Positions 8,069 through 17,815 are shown, counted from the first letter of the stretch. The stretch is DNA of 44,159 nt from Collinsella aerofaciens (GCF_901212495.1 NZ_CAAKNY010000052.1:1-44159); one strand, 5' to 3'. Notes: generated from the letters alone by a model not told the origin. Made by a program: numbers and translations.

Positions 8069-10948
8069 ATGTCTGATTCTTCTATCGTTATTCGCGGCGC
8101 GCGCGAGCATAACCTGCGCGATATCGATGTTTCCATTCCGCGTGACCAGCTCGTGGTCATAACCGGTCTTTCCGGATCGGGCAAGAGCTCACTGGCGTTC
8201 GATACCATCTATGCCGAGGGCCAGCGCCGTTACGTCGAGAGCCTTTCGAGCTATGCGCGTCAGTTTTTGGGCCAGATGGACAAGCCCGATCTGGACTCGA
8301 TTGACGGCCTGTCGCCGGCTGTGTCGATCGATCAGAAGACGACGTCCAAAAACCCACGCTCGACGGTGGGCACCGTAACCGAGATTTACGACTATCTGCG
8401 TCTGCTGTTTGCCCGCGTGGGAACGCCGCACTGTCCTGAGTGCGGTCGTGTCATTGAGCGTCAGACGACCGATCAGGTCGCCGATAAGGTGCTGGCGGCG
8501 GGGGAGGGCCGTCGCGCGTTTGTGTTGGCGCCGGTGGTTCGTGGACGCAAGGGCGAATATGCCAAGCTGTTTGAGGACCTGCGTGCGGAGGGCTTTAGCC
8601 GTGTGCGCGTCGACGGCGAGGTGCGCTCGCTTGACGACCCTATCGACCTGGACAAGAAGTTCAAACACGACATTGAGGTCGTGGTCGACCGTATCGTGAT
8701 TCGAGAGAACTCCCTGGGTCGCATTGCCGAGTCCGTTGAGCAGGCGACGGCGCTGGCGCACGGTAACGTGAACGTGTACATGCTGCCCGACCGCGACACT
8801 CCCGAGGGAACCGAGGGCGAGCTGCTGGAGTATTCGCTGGCACTGGCGTGCCCGGAGCATGGACATTCCATCGATGACCTGCAGCCGCGCGATTTCTCGT
8901 TCAACGCGCCCTATGGTGCATGTCCCGAGTGCGATGGCCTGGGCTTTAAAAAGACAGTCGATGCCGAGGCGCTGATTGAAGACCCCTCAAAGTCGATTGC
9001 CGACGGAGTCTTTGGCAGCCTGTTCGGCAACTCCAACTATTATCCGCAGATTTTTGCTGCGGTCTGCAAACACTTTAAGGTGAGTGCCGATACGCCATGG
9101 GAGGACCTGCCCCCGCGGGTACGTCGTGCGTTTTTGGATGGCATGGGCGACACGAAGATTTCGGTCGACTATCAAAAGCTCGATGGGCGTCGCAGCCAGT
9201 GGGACACGAAGTTCTCGGGTGTGCGCAACATCCTGTACGAGCGCTACAGCGAGACGACGAACGAGAACACCAGGGCTCGCTTGGAGAAATACATTCGTGA
9301 AGAGCCGTGCTCGAGCTGTCACGGTGCTCGCCTGCGTCCCGAGATGCTTGCCGTCACCGTGGGCGGCAAGTCCATTTACGATGTCTGCTGCCTGTCGTGC
9401 CGCGAGTCGCTCGAGTTTTTTGAGGGCCTGGAGCTTACCGAGCGTCAGCAGTTTATCGGCGGGCGCATCGTCAAGGAAATCCTGGAGCGCCTGCGTTTTC
9501 TGGTCGATGTCGGACTCGACTACCTGACGCTCGATCGCGCCTCGGCGACGCTTTCCGGCGGCGAGGCCCAGCGTATTCGCCTGGCGACGCAGATCGGCGC
9601 CGGCCTCATGGGCGTTCTGTACATTCTGGACGAGCCGTCGATCGGCCTTCACCAACGCGATAACGAGCGCCTGATCAGGACGCTCGAGCGCTTGCGCGAT
9701 ATCGGTAATACCGTTATCGTCGTCGAGCACGACGAAGATACCATTCGTGCTGCCGACTACGTGATCGATATGGGTCCCGGTGCGGGCGTTAACGGCGGAC
9801 ACGTGGTTGCCGCGGGAACGCCTGCCGATATCATGGCGTGCCCCGATTCCATGACGGGTGCTTATTTGACCGGCAAGCGGATGATCCGCGTGCCCGATGA
9901 GCGCCGCAAGCCCGGCCGCGGCTGTCTTAAGATCACGGGTGCCCGCGCTAATAACCTCAAAAACGTTACCGCCAAGATTGAGTTCGGTACGCTCACGGTC
10001 GTTACCGGTGTTTCGGGATCGGGCAAGAGCTCCCTGGTCACCGATACGATTGCGCCCGCGCTTACGAATGCCATCCATCGTTCGACGCGTCCCGTGGGGC
10101 CGTACAAGAAGATTGAGGGCATCGAGTGCATCGATAAGGTAATCGATATCGACCAGTCACCGATCGGTCGCACGCCGCGTTCGAACCCTGCGACCTATAT
10201 TGGCCTGTGGGATGATCTGCGCGCGCTATTTGCAAGCACGCCGGAGTCGAAGGCGCGCGGCTACTCACCGGGACGTTTCTCCTTTAACGTGAGCGGCGGT
10301 CGCTGCGAGGCGTGCAAGGGCGATGGCCAGATCAAGATCGAGATGCACTTCCTTCCCGATATCTATGTCCCCTGTGAGGTATGTGGCGGCAAGCGTTATA
10401 ACCGTGAGACACTCGAGGTTACCTACCGCGGCAAGACAATCTCGGACGTGCTCGACATGAGTGTCACCGAAGCATTGGCTTTCTTTGGGAATATCCCGCA
10501 GATTAAGCGCAAACTGCAGACCCTATATGACGTGGGTCTGGGCTATGTGAGCTTGGGCCAGCCCGCTACGACGCTTTCGGGCGGCGAGGCGCAGCGCGTG
10601 AAGCTCGCCAAGGAGCTTCATCGTCGTCAGACAGGCAAGACGTTCTACATTTTGGACGAGCCCACAACCGGGCTTCATTTTGAGGATGTTCGCCAGCTGC
10701 TCGACGTGTTGCAGCGTCTGGTCGATGCGGGCAACACGGTTCTGGTGATCGAGCACAACCTTGATGTCATCAAGGTTGCCGACCGCCTGATCGATATGGG
10801 CCCCGAGGGTGGCAATGGTGGCGGAACCGTTGTGGTCTCAGGCACGCCGGAGCAAGTCGCGGCATGTTCGCAGAGCTACACGGGCAAGTTCTTGGCGCCG
10901 CTGCTCAAGCGTGACCGGGAGCGTCAGGCGCAGCTCGACGCGCAGTAA
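8069..10948 (+). CDS. uvrA: excinuclease ABC subunit A
   Basis: 959 aa, normal length. UvrA is the dimeric ABC-type ATPase that finds bulky DNA lesions and loads UvrB. Both nucleotide-binding halves are intact: Walker [10 protein letters not shown] near residue 33 and GVSGSGKSS near residue 650, with signature [12 protein letters not shown] and [12 protein letters not shown]. Zinc-binding cysteine pairs are visible at CPEC(G), CPECDG, CSSCHG and CEACKG...CEVCGG. Start at 8069 follows AGGAGGCAAGGAG (8051-8063). It is divergent from mrp and carries a candidate LexA box upstream. Confidence 0.98.
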   Translation: MSDSSIVIRGAREHNLRDIDVSIPRDQLVVITGLSGSGKSSLAFDTIYAEGQRRYVESLSSYARQFLGQMDKPDLDSIDGLSPAVSIDQKTTSKNPRSTVGTVTEIYDYLRLLFARVGTPHCPECGRVIERQTTDQVADKVLAAGEGRRAFVLAPVVRGRKGEYAKLFEDLRAEGFSRVRVDGEVRSLDDPIDLDKKFKHDIEVVVDRIVIRENSLGRIAESVEQATALAHGNVNVYMLPDRDTPEGTEGELLEYSLALACPEHGHSIDDLQPRDFSFNAPYGACPECDGLGFKKTVDAEALIEDPSKSIADGVFGSLFGNSNYYPQIFAAVCKHFKVSADTPWEDLPPRVRRAFLDGMGDTKISVDYQKLDGRRSQWDTKFSGVRNILYERYSETTNENTRARLEKYIREEPCSSCHGARLRPEMLAVTVGGKSIYDVCCLSCRESLEFFEGLELTERQQFIGGRIVKEILERLRFLVDVGLDYLTLDRASATLSGGEAQRIRLATQIGAGLMGVLYILDEPSIGLHQRDNERLIRTLERLRDIGNTVIVVEHDEDTIRAADYVIDMGPGAGVNGGHVVAAGTPADIMACPDSMTGAYLTGKRMIRVPDERRKPGRGCLKITGARANNLKNVTAKIEFGTLTVVTGVSGSGKSSLVTDTIAPALTNAIHRSTRPVGPYKKIEGIECIDKVIDIDQSPIGRTPRSNPATYIGLWDDLRALFASTPESKARGYSPGRFSFNVSGGRCEACKGDGQIKIEMHFLPDIYVPCEVCGGKRYNRETLEVTYRGKTISDVLDMSVTEALAFFGNIPQIKRKLQTLYDVGLGYVSLGQPATTLSGGEAQRVKLAKELHRRQTGKTFYILDEPTTGLHFEDVRQLLDVLQRLVDAGNTVLVIEHNLDVIKVADRLIDMGPEGGNGGGTVVVSGTPEQVAACSQSYTGKFLAPLLKRDRERQAQLDAQ

Positions 10949-10968
10949 AGAGACGTTGCAGTACCGAC

Positions 10969-11003
10969 GCGCCACCGATTCCTTCTGATTCGGTGGCGCT
11001 TCT
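10969..11003 (+). terminator. uvrA terminator
   Basis: A 10-bp stem (10969-10978 with 10990-10999), 11-nt loop, followed by TTCTGTGTG. It lies 21 nt after the uvrA stop. The trailing T-run is weak. Confidence 0.65.
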
Positions 11004-11081
11004 GTGTGTCGAGATGGCATATGCGGCGGAATTGGCCCTATACTTAATCCTTGCGTCGCTCTGCGAGGGAAAGGATGTGCC

Positions 11082-11582
11082 ATGGCAAAGGCTGTTAAGA
11101 CGCCAAAAACCAATGCGATGCGCGAGCTGGAAAGCGCCGGCATCTCCTATGTTCTCCATACGTACGAAGACGATGGCGATGAATCGTCAGGTCTGGGCGT
11201 CGCGATTTCCGAGCAGCTTGGCGAGGAGCCCGGTCAGGGATTTAAGACCCTGGTCTGCACGACGCCGTCCAACGACCATGTCGTGTGCTGCATTCCTGTT
11301 GCCGACGAGCTCGACCTCAAGGCCGCCGCGCGCGCCGCAGGCGAAAAGTCGCTGACCATGATGCATGTCAAAGATCTGCTTGCCGCGACGGGGTATGTCC
11401 GCGGCGGTTGCAGCCCGGTCGGTATGAAAAAACGCTTCCGGACGCTGATCGATGAGACATGCGTCCTTTGGGATACCATTTTTATCTCGGGCGGCAAGCG
11501 CGGCTATCAGCTTGAGCTTGCTCCCGATGACTTAGTTGCATTTTGCGGGGCGACGGTTGCCCCGATCACGAGAGAGGACTGA
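11082..11582 (+). CDS. ybaK: YbaK/EbsC-type aminoacyl-tRNA deacylase
   Basis: 166 aa. YbaK/EbsC enzymes hydrolyse mischarged Cys-tRNA(Pro) made by prolyl-tRNA synthetase. The block GYVRGGCSPVGMKKRF and the upstream KTLVCTT and HVVCCIPV segments fit the family, and the length is standard. ATG at 11082 follows GAGGGAAAGGA (11065-11075); a longer frame exists upstream but has no homology. It begins a probable operon with murJ (3-nt gap) and uvrC. Confidence 0.92.
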   Translation: MAKAVKTPKTNAMRELESAGISYVLHTYEDDGDESSGLGVAISEQLGEEPGQGFKTLVCTTPSNDHVVCCIPVADELDLKAAARAAGEKSLTMMHVKDLLAATGYVRGGCSPVGMKKRFRTLIDETCVLWDTIFISGGKRGYQLELAPDDLVAFCGATVAPITRED

Positions 11583-11585
11583 GCG

Positions 11586-13889
11586 ATGCCGCAGGAAGAA
11601 TCAAAGTCCGGAGCTCACTTTGCAAAAGGGTCGGCTCCTCAGGCGCCTGCGCCCGAGGCCGCTTCGTTCGATGATGAGATTCGAAACGCTTGGTCCGCTG
11701 CCGCTGACCCGGGCGAGACGGCCGTGTACTTGCGTGCCGCCGGTGCCGGCACGGCGCTTCCCCGTACGGTTCTTTCTTCGGCTCGTCCCGATGAGACGGC
11801 TGTCTTTTTGGCCGCCGCTCAATCTAGCGCCAGCGTGATGCCGATCGCCTCCGAGGCTCCTCGTGCGCCGCGTCCCGATGAGACGGCGGTGTTTTTGATG
11901 GCAGCCCAGGGAAAGAGCACGCCGCAGAGCGCTCCTGCCGCTCGTTTTGCCAAGCCCGCGGCTCATGATGATGGCGAACCGCTTCTTTCGGATGACGAAT
12001 GGTCGCCGCTTGGTTCGACCGATCCCGTCGAGGGCGTGGCCATCGACGGCGATGACGATTGGGACCCTCTGTCGTTTTCTGCCCGAACCGTCGCCGCCAA
12101 AGAAGTTGACACGGTGTTTGGCAACCACGCCATATTCGATGATGATGCCGTATCCGGTAACAACATGCCAAACAGCGATGACGCCGCACCTGCTGATGAC
12201 GCCGTTTTGGTTGACGATCCCTTTTCGATGACCGGCTCCTTTGCCGTCGTGGACGATTTACTGCCACAAGATGAGGTCCATGAGGACTCTCAGGACGACG
12301 AGGACGATATGGGTTCGTCGGACTACTCCACGGTTGGTCGTTCTGCTGGCCTCATGACCGTGCTGACCATCGTGTCGCGCGTCACCGGGTTTATCCGCAC
12401 GTGGGCCATGGCGGCCGCCATCGGCATGTCGCTGCTCTCGTCCTCCTATCAGGTTGCCAACAACCTGCCCAACATGCTCTACGAGCTCGTGATGGGCGGC
12501 ATGCTCGTTACGGCGTTTTTGCCGGTGTATATGGGAGTGAGGCGCGAGCAGGGCCGCGAGGCATCGAACGAGTATGTCGGCAACCTGCTCGGTATTCTGC
12601 TTCTGCTGCTGGGCGGCATCTCGCTGCTGGGCACCGTGTTTGCCCCCGGCTTTATTTGGACGCAGTCGTTCCTTTCGGGCGATGGCGGCAGCATGGACAC
12701 CGCTGCGTTCATGTTCCGCTTCTTTGCTATCCAAATTCTGTTTTATGGCTTGGGCTCGGTGTTCTCGGGCGTTCTCAACGCACACCGCGACTACTTCTGG
12801 TCGACGTTTGCCCCGGTTCTCAACAACGTCATCGTCATCGCCAGCTTTATGGGCTTTGCTCCCGTGTCTGCACAATTTGGCGAGCAGGCCGGTATTATCT
12901 TGATCGCAGCTGGTACGACCCTCGGCGTCTTTGTCCAGATGGCCTGCCAGATTCCCGCGCTTGGCAAGCATGGCGTACATCCTCATATCCATATCGACTT
13001 TAGGGACCCCGCGCTGCGACAGACGATTGCGCTTGGTATCCCGACGCTGCTCGCCACGGTGTGCATGTTTGTCTCGACCTCCATTACCAATGCCGCCGCG
13101 CTGGTGGTGCAGCCCGAGACCGGCCCTTCCGTCATCGCGTATGCGCGCCTGTGGTACACATTGCCCTATGCGCTGATCGCCGCTTCGCTTTCGACGGCAC
13201 TCTATACCGAACTCTCTCACGATGCGCAGGAGAAGGATTACGACAGCGTCCGCACGGGCATTTCGCGCGGTGTCGCCCAGATGCTCTTTTTCCTGATTCC
13301 GTTTGCGCTGTACCTGATCGTCTTCGCCCGTCCGCTCAACATGATCTACTGCGCCGGCAAGTTCGATGAATCCGGGGTGGCGCTGGTGTCGGAGTTCCTT
13401 ATCTATCTGGCACTTTCCCTGCCGCTCTATGGCGTGGTCGTGCTGATGCAGAAGAGCTTCTCGGCCCTGCTCGATATGAAACCTTATAGCCGCTATTGCC
13501 TGTATTCCGCTATCGGTCAGGCCGGTTCGGTGCTGCTGTTTGGCGTGGTGCTGGGCTACGGTATGCCGGCTATTGCGCTTTCGTACGTCGTTGATTACGT
13601 GGTCTTGGTCGGATGCTCACTGTGGTGGCTGCGCCGTCGTCTGCATGGCCTTCAGGTCAAGTCTATCCTGCACGGCGGCTTCTTCGGCCTCTTGTTCGGT
13701 GGCTTGGGCGCTGCCGTGGGTGCCGGCGTCATGTGGGCACTCGAGCACTTTGTCGGAGTGCTTGGCAGCTCGATCCTCATTACCCTGGGCTACGTTTGTG
13801 TTGCAGGCGTCGTCTCGCTTGCTGTAACTTTCGGTCTTGCCTTCGTCTTTAAGATGCCCGAGGTCTCGGCGCTGCTTCGTCGCAAGTAG
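11586..13889 (+). CDS. murJ: MurJ lipid II flippase with long acidic N-terminal extension
   Basis: 767 aa. MurJ (MviN) moves lipid II across the cytoplasmic membrane for peptidoglycan synthesis. The transport core starts near residue 250 (SAGLMTVLTIVSRVTGFIR) and runs through about 14 membrane segments, with the usual NNLPNMLYELVMGG motif. The first ~248 residues are an extra, charged, low-complexity region absent from proteobacterial MurJ. It holds three copies of a threonine repeat: DPGETAVYL (41-49), RPDETAVFL (67-75) and RPDETAVFL (96-104). Two DD(E/D)W(S/D)PL motifs (136-142, 156-162) and acidic stretches follow. ATG at 11586 lies 3 nt after ybaK; no better internal start is seen, and the extension is in good codon usage. 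Function of the extension is inferred to be regulatory. Confidence 0.93.
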   Translation: MPQEESKSGAHFAKGSAPQAPAPEAASFDDEIRNAWSAAADPGETAVYLRAAGAGTALPRTVLSSARPDETAVFLAAAQSSASVMPIASEAPRAPRPDETAVFLMAAQGKSTPQSAPAARFAKPAAHDDGEPLLSDDEWSPLGSTDPVEGVAIDGDDDWDPLSFSARTVAAKEVDTVFGNHAIFDDDAVSGNNMPNSDDAAPADDAVLVDDPFSMTGSFAVVDDLLPQDEVHEDSQDDEDDMGSSDYSTVGRSAGLMTVLTIVSRVTGFIRTWAMAAAIGMSLLSSSYQVANNLPNMLYELVMGGMLVTAFLPVYMGVRREQGREASNEYVGNLLGILLLLLGGISLLGTVFAPGFIWTQSFLSGDGGSMDTAAFMFRFFAIQILFYGLGSVFSGVLNAHRDYFWSTFAPVLNNVIVIASFMGFAPVSAQFGEQAGIILIAAGTTLGVFVQMACQIPALGKHGVHPHIHIDFRDPALRQTIALGIPTLLATVCMFVSTSITNAAALVVQPETGPSVIAYARLWYTLPYALIAASLSTALYTELSHDAQEKDYDSVRTGISRGVAQMLFFLIPFALYLIVFARPLNMIYCAGKFDESGVALVSEFLIYLALSLPLYGVVVLMQKSFSALLDMKPYSRYCLYSAIGQAGSVLLFGVVLGYGMPAIALSYVVDYVVLVGCSLWWLRRRLHGLQVKSILHGGFFGLLFGGLGAAVGAGVMWALEHFVGVLGSSILITLGYVCVAGVVSLAVTFGLAFVFKMPEVSALLRRK

Positions 13890-15836
13890 GTGCGCGTGGC
13901 AGGTCACGACAACATTCCAACACTTGCCGAACAGGTTTCGCGCGTTCCCACGCAACCCGGCTGCTACCTTTGGAAAGATGCCAAGGGCGATGTCATCTAT
14001 GTGGGCAAGGCAAAAAACTTGCGTGCCCGTATGCGTCAATACGTGACGCTGCAGGACGAGCGTCAAAAGATCCCGCTCATGATGCAGCTGGTGGCGAGCT
14101 TCGACTATATCGTGGTGGAGACCGAGCACGAGGCACTGGTGCTCGAGCGCAATCTGATTGGCCAGTACCATCCGTACTTTAACGTCGATCTCAAAGACGA
14201 CAAAAGCTATCCCTTTATCGCCATTACCAAGAGCGACTTGTTTCCGGCTATCAAATACACGCGAGAGCGTCATAAACCGGGAACGCGCTATTTTGGCCCC
14301 TATACCGATAGCCGTGCGGCGCGCGAGACCATCGATACGCTACGCAAGGTTATTCCTATTTGCTCGGCATCCTGTGCGGAATGGCGCCGCTGCCGCCGCA
14401 TCGTCGAATCTCATAAGGGCGAAGAAGACATCGTCAATATGATTTGCGCGCAAAACGGGCGTCCCTGCTTTGACTACCATGTCGGGCGCGGGCCGGGCGC
14501 ATGCGTCGGCGCGATTTCCCCCGCCGACTATGCCAAGAACGTCAAGCGTGTCGAACGTTTCTTGTCGGGCCATCGCAAGGATGTCGTCGACGAGCTCACG
14601 TCCGAGATGACGGAGGCAGCCGAGACGCTTGATTTTGAGCGTGCAGCGCGTGTCAAGCGTCGCCTGGAAGTCATCAGGGGCCTGGACGATCGCCAACAGG
14701 TCGTTTTTCCGTCAAGCGTCGATATCGACGTCATCGGCTTCTATCGCGAAGAGACTATCTCTGCCGCCTGTGTCTTTGTCGTTCGCGAGGGCCGAACGGT
14801 TCGAACTTGTGAGTTTATCCTCGATAAAGGCCTGGATGTCGACGAGGAAGAGCTTCAATCGGGCTTTCTTAAGCGCTATTACGACGAGACGGCTGATATT
14901 CCGGCCGAGATCAACCTCTCTGTCGAGCTTGAGGATGCCGAAGCGTTGGGGGAGTGGCTTGCGGGCAAGCGCGAACGCTCTTGCCATCTCCACAGGCCGC
15001 AGCGCGGCGAAAAGCACCGCCTGCTCGATATGGCTTCCAAAAATGCGCGCCATGCCCTCATGCGCTACATGATGCGCACGGGGTATGCTGACGACCGCAC
15101 CAATCGGGCGCTCCTGGAGCTCGAAAGTGCGCTGGCGCTGCCTGCGCCGCCGTTGCGCATCGAGTGCTTCGATATCTCGACGTTGCACGGTACCTTTACC
15201 GTCGCCTCGATGGTGGTATTTACCAACGGCCGTGCCGACAAGGGCCAGTATCGTCGCTTTAAAATTCAGGCCGAATTGGACGAGGCGAACGACTTCGTAT
15301 CGATGTCCGAGGTCCTGGGGCGCCGCTATGCTCCCGAGCGCATGGCGGACGAGCGCTTTGGCTCGCGCCCCGATTTGCTCGTCGTCGATGGCGGCAAGCC
15401 GCAATTGACCGCCGCAATTAAGCAACTTGAAGCGCTCGGCCTCGATATACCAGTTTGCGGCTTGGCAAAGGCCGATGAGGAGGTTTTCGTACCGTGGGAC
15501 GAGACTCCCGTCGTGCTGCCGACCGGCTCCGCTTCGCTTTATCTGATCAAGCAGGTTCGCGATGAATCCCATCGATTTGCGATTACGTTCCACCGCGAGT
15601 TGCGCGATAAGGCGATGACGGTTTCGGTGCTTGACGACGTTCCAGGCGTGGGACCCACCAGAAAACGTGCCATTATGCGCCATTTTGGCTCGATGAAGCG
15701 TTTGCGTGCGGCAAGCGAGCAGGAGATTGCAGAAGTGCGAGGCGTTCCGGCCGATGTCGCCAAAGCGGTCCACGAGGCACTTGTTGCATGGAATGCCGAG
15801 CGCACCCAGACATCCGCCAACCGTTCCGAAAACTAA
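13890..15836 (+). CDS. uvrC: excinuclease ABC subunit C
   Basis: 648 aa. UvrC makes both incisions in nucleotide excision repair. Domains in order: GIY-YIG nuclease (QPGCYLWKDAKGDVIYVGKA, residues ~25-45) for the 3' cut; UVR domain (LTSEMTEAAETLDFERAARV) for UvrB contact; RNase H-like nuclease (ECFDISTLHG, DLLVVDGGKPQL) for the 5' cut; and tandem helix-hairpin-helix (VPGVGPTRKRAIMRHFGS). The assumed start is GTG directly after the murJ stop; a second in-frame GTG at 13896 is equally possible. No clear ribosome site is seen, so translation probably depends on coupling to murJ. No terminator is visible after the stop. Confidence 0.96.
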   Translation: MRVAGHDNIPTLAEQVSRVPTQPGCYLWKDAKGDVIYVGKAKNLRARMRQYVTLQDERQKIPLMMQLVASFDYIVVETEHEALVLERNLIGQYHPYFNVDLKDDKSYPFIAITKSDLFPAIKYTRERHKPGTRYFGPYTDSRAARETIDTLRKVIPICSASCAEWRRCRRIVESHKGEEDIVNMICAQNGRPCFDYHVGRGPGACVGAISPADYAKNVKRVERFLSGHRKDVVDELTSEMTEAAETLDFERAARVKRRLEVIRGLDDRQQVVFPSSVDIDVIGFYREETISAACVFVVREGRTVRTCEFILDKGLDVDEEELQSGFLKRYYDETADIPAEINLSVELEDAEALGEWLAGKRERSCHLHRPQRGEKHRLLDMASKNARHALMRYMMRTGYADDRTNRALLELESALALPAPPLRIECFDISTLHGTFTVASMVVFTNGRADKGQYRRFKIQAELDEANDFVSMSEVLGRRYAPERMADERFGSRPDLLVVDGGKPQLTAAIKQLEALGLDIPVCGLAKADEEVFVPWDETPVVLPTGSASLYLIKQVRDESHRFAITFHRELRDKAMTVSVLDDVPGVGPTRKRAIMRHFGSMKRLRAASEQEIAEVRGVPADVAKAVHEALVAWNAERTQTSANRSEN

Positions 15837-15928
15837 ACGCGCTTCTAAACAACTGATATACATGATGGGCCGATTTTCAATCATTTGTTTCACGGTTATT
15901 ACCTGCCGATTTCGGGTTTTATTAACGC

Positions 15929-15940
15929 TAAAACGTTTGA
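15929..15940 (+). promoter_or_regulatory. candidate repressor operator overlapping the -35 box
   Basis: TAAAACGTTTGA is a near-palindrome with the central AAACGTTT seen in LacI/CcpA-family operators. It overlaps the -35 box, a position suited to repression. Similar sites lie upstream of gap and the second oppA-type gene. Confidence 0.35.
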
Positions 15941-15966
15941 CTAGCTATGGTGAACAACACTGCTAT
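15937..15966 (+). promoter_or_regulatory. candidate promoter of the sialic acid operon
   Basis: TTGACT (15937-15942) and TGCTAT (15961-15966) are separated by 18 nt. The first box matches the consensus at 5 of 6 positions, the second is weaker. Transcription from here would give a leader of about 230 nt. Confidence 0.45.
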
Positions 15967-15999
15967 CCTGCGGGTTGACGAAGACTGATATCTCACCTC

Positions 16000-16084
16000 G
16001 CCGATACATACTGTCTGTCGAATCATTTGTCAATGAATTCGGTGAACGGTAGTAAATACCGTTCAAGCGTATGTATGTATCGGT
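16000..16084 (+). promoter_or_regulatory. putative three-way-junction RNA leader element
   Basis: Outer arms are perfect over 11 bp (CCGATACATAC at 16001-16011 with GTATGTATCGG at 16073-16083), plus a G-U pair outside. Inside are two hairpins: 16020-16040 (8 bp with one bulge, loop TGTC) and 16043-16065 (9 perfect pairs, TGAACGGTA with TACCGTTCA, loop GTAAA). I do not recognise a known riboswitch. The inner 23-nt dyad could instead be a protein-binding site. Confidence 0.5.
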
Positions 16085-16179
16085 CGCCGAGCGCGACTCC
16101 TCAGTTGGGTTTGTCGGTAGGTAAGGTATATGTCGTCCGCAAGTTGCGCGGGGGCAAGTCTAGGTGCTCCCGGGTAAGA

Positions 16180-16198
16180 TTCTCTATTGATAGGAGAA
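16180..16198 (+). promoter_or_regulatory. hairpin masking the satA ribosome binding site
   Basis: TTCTCTA (16180-16186) can pair with TA-GAGAA (16191-16192, 16194-16198) with one bulged G, loop TTGA. The ribosome site AGGAGA (16192-16197) is inside the 3' arm, so the fold would hide it. The stem is short and AT-rich. Confidence 0.35.
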
Positions 16199-16201
16199 GA
16201 C

Positions 16202-17815
16202 ATGGCCATCATCAACAAGGGTATGTCCAGGCGTTCGTTTCTCGGCCTCACCGGCAGCGTCGCTGCTGTCGCCGGCCTTGGTCTCACTGGCTGCGGTGGC
16301 AGCTCTAGTGACAAGGGTTCCGCTTCTGGGTCCACCGATTCCGCCAACCGTGGCGGCGGCGTGATCACCGCTGGTTCCGCTTACGCTCCGTCCAGCTTCG
16401 ACCCCGCCAGCACCGGCTCCGCCGTGGGCCTGGGCGCTAACTGGCACGTCATCGAGGGCCTCTACGGCATCGATTACCACGACTACAGCACTTTCAAGGA
16501 GCTCGCCACCGATGACCCCAAGTCCGTGGACGACACCACCTTCGAGGTCACCATCCGCAAGGGCGCCAAGTTCTCCGATGGCACCGAGGTCACCGCTGAC
16601 GACGTCGTCGCCTCCTACACCGCTTGCGCCGCTTCCGCTACCTATGCTCCGTTCTTCAGGCCCTTCGAGTCCATCGAGGCCAAGGACGCCAGCACCGTGA
16701 CGGTCAAGACCAAGGTCCCCAACTTCTCCCTGCTCAAGGATCGTCTGGCCATCATCCGCGTTACCCCGGCCACACAGACCGAGGAGGATCGCGCCAAGCA
16801 GCCGATCGGCTCCGGCCCCTGGATGTACGACTCTATCTCCGATACCGAGATCACCCTGGTTCCCAACCCCGAGTACAACGGTGAGTATGCTGCCGAGGAC
16901 AAGAAGATCCAGTACAGCATCCTGACCGACCCCACCGCTCGCGTTACCGCGCAGCAGGAGGGCTCCACGCTCGTTATGGAGCTCGTCACCGCCGACGCCG
17001 TCGACCAGCTCGAGAGCGCTGGTTGCAAGGTTGACAACGTTCAGGGCTTCGGAACTCGATTCGTTATGTTCAACGTCGCCAAGGGGCCTTGGAACAACGT
17101 TAAGGTCCGTCAGGCCGTCATGTATGCGCTCGATACCGAGAAGATGATCAACAACACCTTCGCCGGCCTTGCCACGGCTGCCAGCTGCTATCTGCCCAAG
17201 AGCTTCACGAACTACCATGAGGCTTCCACGGTCTACAAGACTGACGCCAAGAAGGCCAAGAAGCTCATTGATGAGTCTGGCATCACCCCGGGCGCCATCA
17301 CCCTGCGTACCACCGACAACGAGCAGATCAAGGGTATGGCCGCCCAGGTCAAGAACGATCTTGACGCCCTCGGCTTCGATGTGACCATCCAGACCGATAC
17401 TTCGGCTGCTACCTATGCTGCTATCGATGGCGGCGAGGCCTACGACATCCTTCTCGCTCCTGGCGATCCGTCCTGCTTCGGCGCAGATCCCGACCTGCTG
17501 CTCAACTGGTGGTACGGCGACAATGTCTGGATGCAGACCCGTTGCCCGTGGAAGGAGTCCGCTGAGTGGGAGAAGCTCCACGGTCTCATGGACGAGGCTC
17601 TTGCTGCCGAGGGCGATGAACAGCAGAAGAAGTGGAACGAGTGCTTCGACATCATTGCCGACAACGCCGTCCTTTACCCTGTCGTACACGTCAAGACCGT
17701 CTCCGCTTCCTGGAACGATCCGTCCACCGCGCCCAACGGCGAGGCCCTCGATGGCTTCAAGGGCATCGGCACGACGAGCATGTCCTTCAGGGGCGTTGCG
17801 ACCGTCAAGGCCTAA
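16202..17815 (+). CDS. satA: ABC transporter substrate-binding lipoprotein, family 5 (probable sialic acid binding)
   Basis: 537 aa. The N-terminus has a Tat-type signal (SRRSFLG, residues 9-15), a hydrophobic stretch and a lipobox LTGC with Cys31, so it is likely exported folded and lipid-anchored. The rest is a family 5 (peptide/nickel/oligosaccharide type) binding protein, with IRKGAKFSDGTEVTADDV as a typical segment. Its place at the head of an operon with nanA, nanK and nanE makes sialic acid the likely ligand, as in the SatABCD type of sialate transporter. ATG at 16202 follows AGGAGAAG. Codon choice is strongly biased towards C-ending codons, suggesting high expression. A hairpin after the gene may lower expression of the downstream membrane genes. 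Confidence 0.85.
   Translation: MAIINKGMSRRSFLGLTGSVAAVAGLGLTGCGGSSSDKGSASGSTDSANRGGGVITAGSAYAPSSFDPASTGSAVGLGANWHVIEGLYGIDYHDYSTFKELATDDPKSVDDTTFEVTIRKGAKFSDGTEVTADDVVASYTACAASATYAPFFRPFESIEAKDASTVTVKTKVPNFSLLKDRLAIIRVTPATQTEEDRAKQPIGSGPWMYDSISDTEITLVPNPEYNGEYAAEDKKIQYSILTDPTARVTAQQEGSTLVMELVTADAVDQLESAGCKVDNVQGFGTRFVMFNVAKGPWNNVKVRQAVMYALDTEKMINNTFAGLATAASCYLPKSFTNYHEASTVYKTDAKKAKKLIDESGITPGAITLRTTDNEQIKGMAAQVKNDLDALGFDVTIQTDTSAATYAAIDGGEAYDILLAPGDPSCFGADPDLLLNWWYGDNVWMQTRCPWKESAEWEKLHGLMDEALAAEGDEQQKKWNECFDIIADNAVLYPVVHVKTVSASWNDPSTAPNGEALDGFKGIGTTSMSFRGVATVKA

Larger units (their letters stand above)
15837..16201 (+). other. 365-nt gene-free leader region of the sialic acid operon
   Basis: No coding potential is apparent. 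The stretch holds a candidate promoter (15937-15966) overlapped by an AAACGTTT-centred dyad, a nested set of inverted repeats that can fold as a three-way junction (16000-16084), a GC-rich hairpin (16149-16156 with 16165-16172), and a small hairpin enclosing the satA ribosome site (16180-16198). Confidence 0.8.

Noticed and set aside
16184..17689. A 501-codon antisense frame over satA
   Set aside because: Same codon-bias effect in a highly expressed gene; the predicted protein is Gly/Asp/Leu-rich with no recognisable domain.
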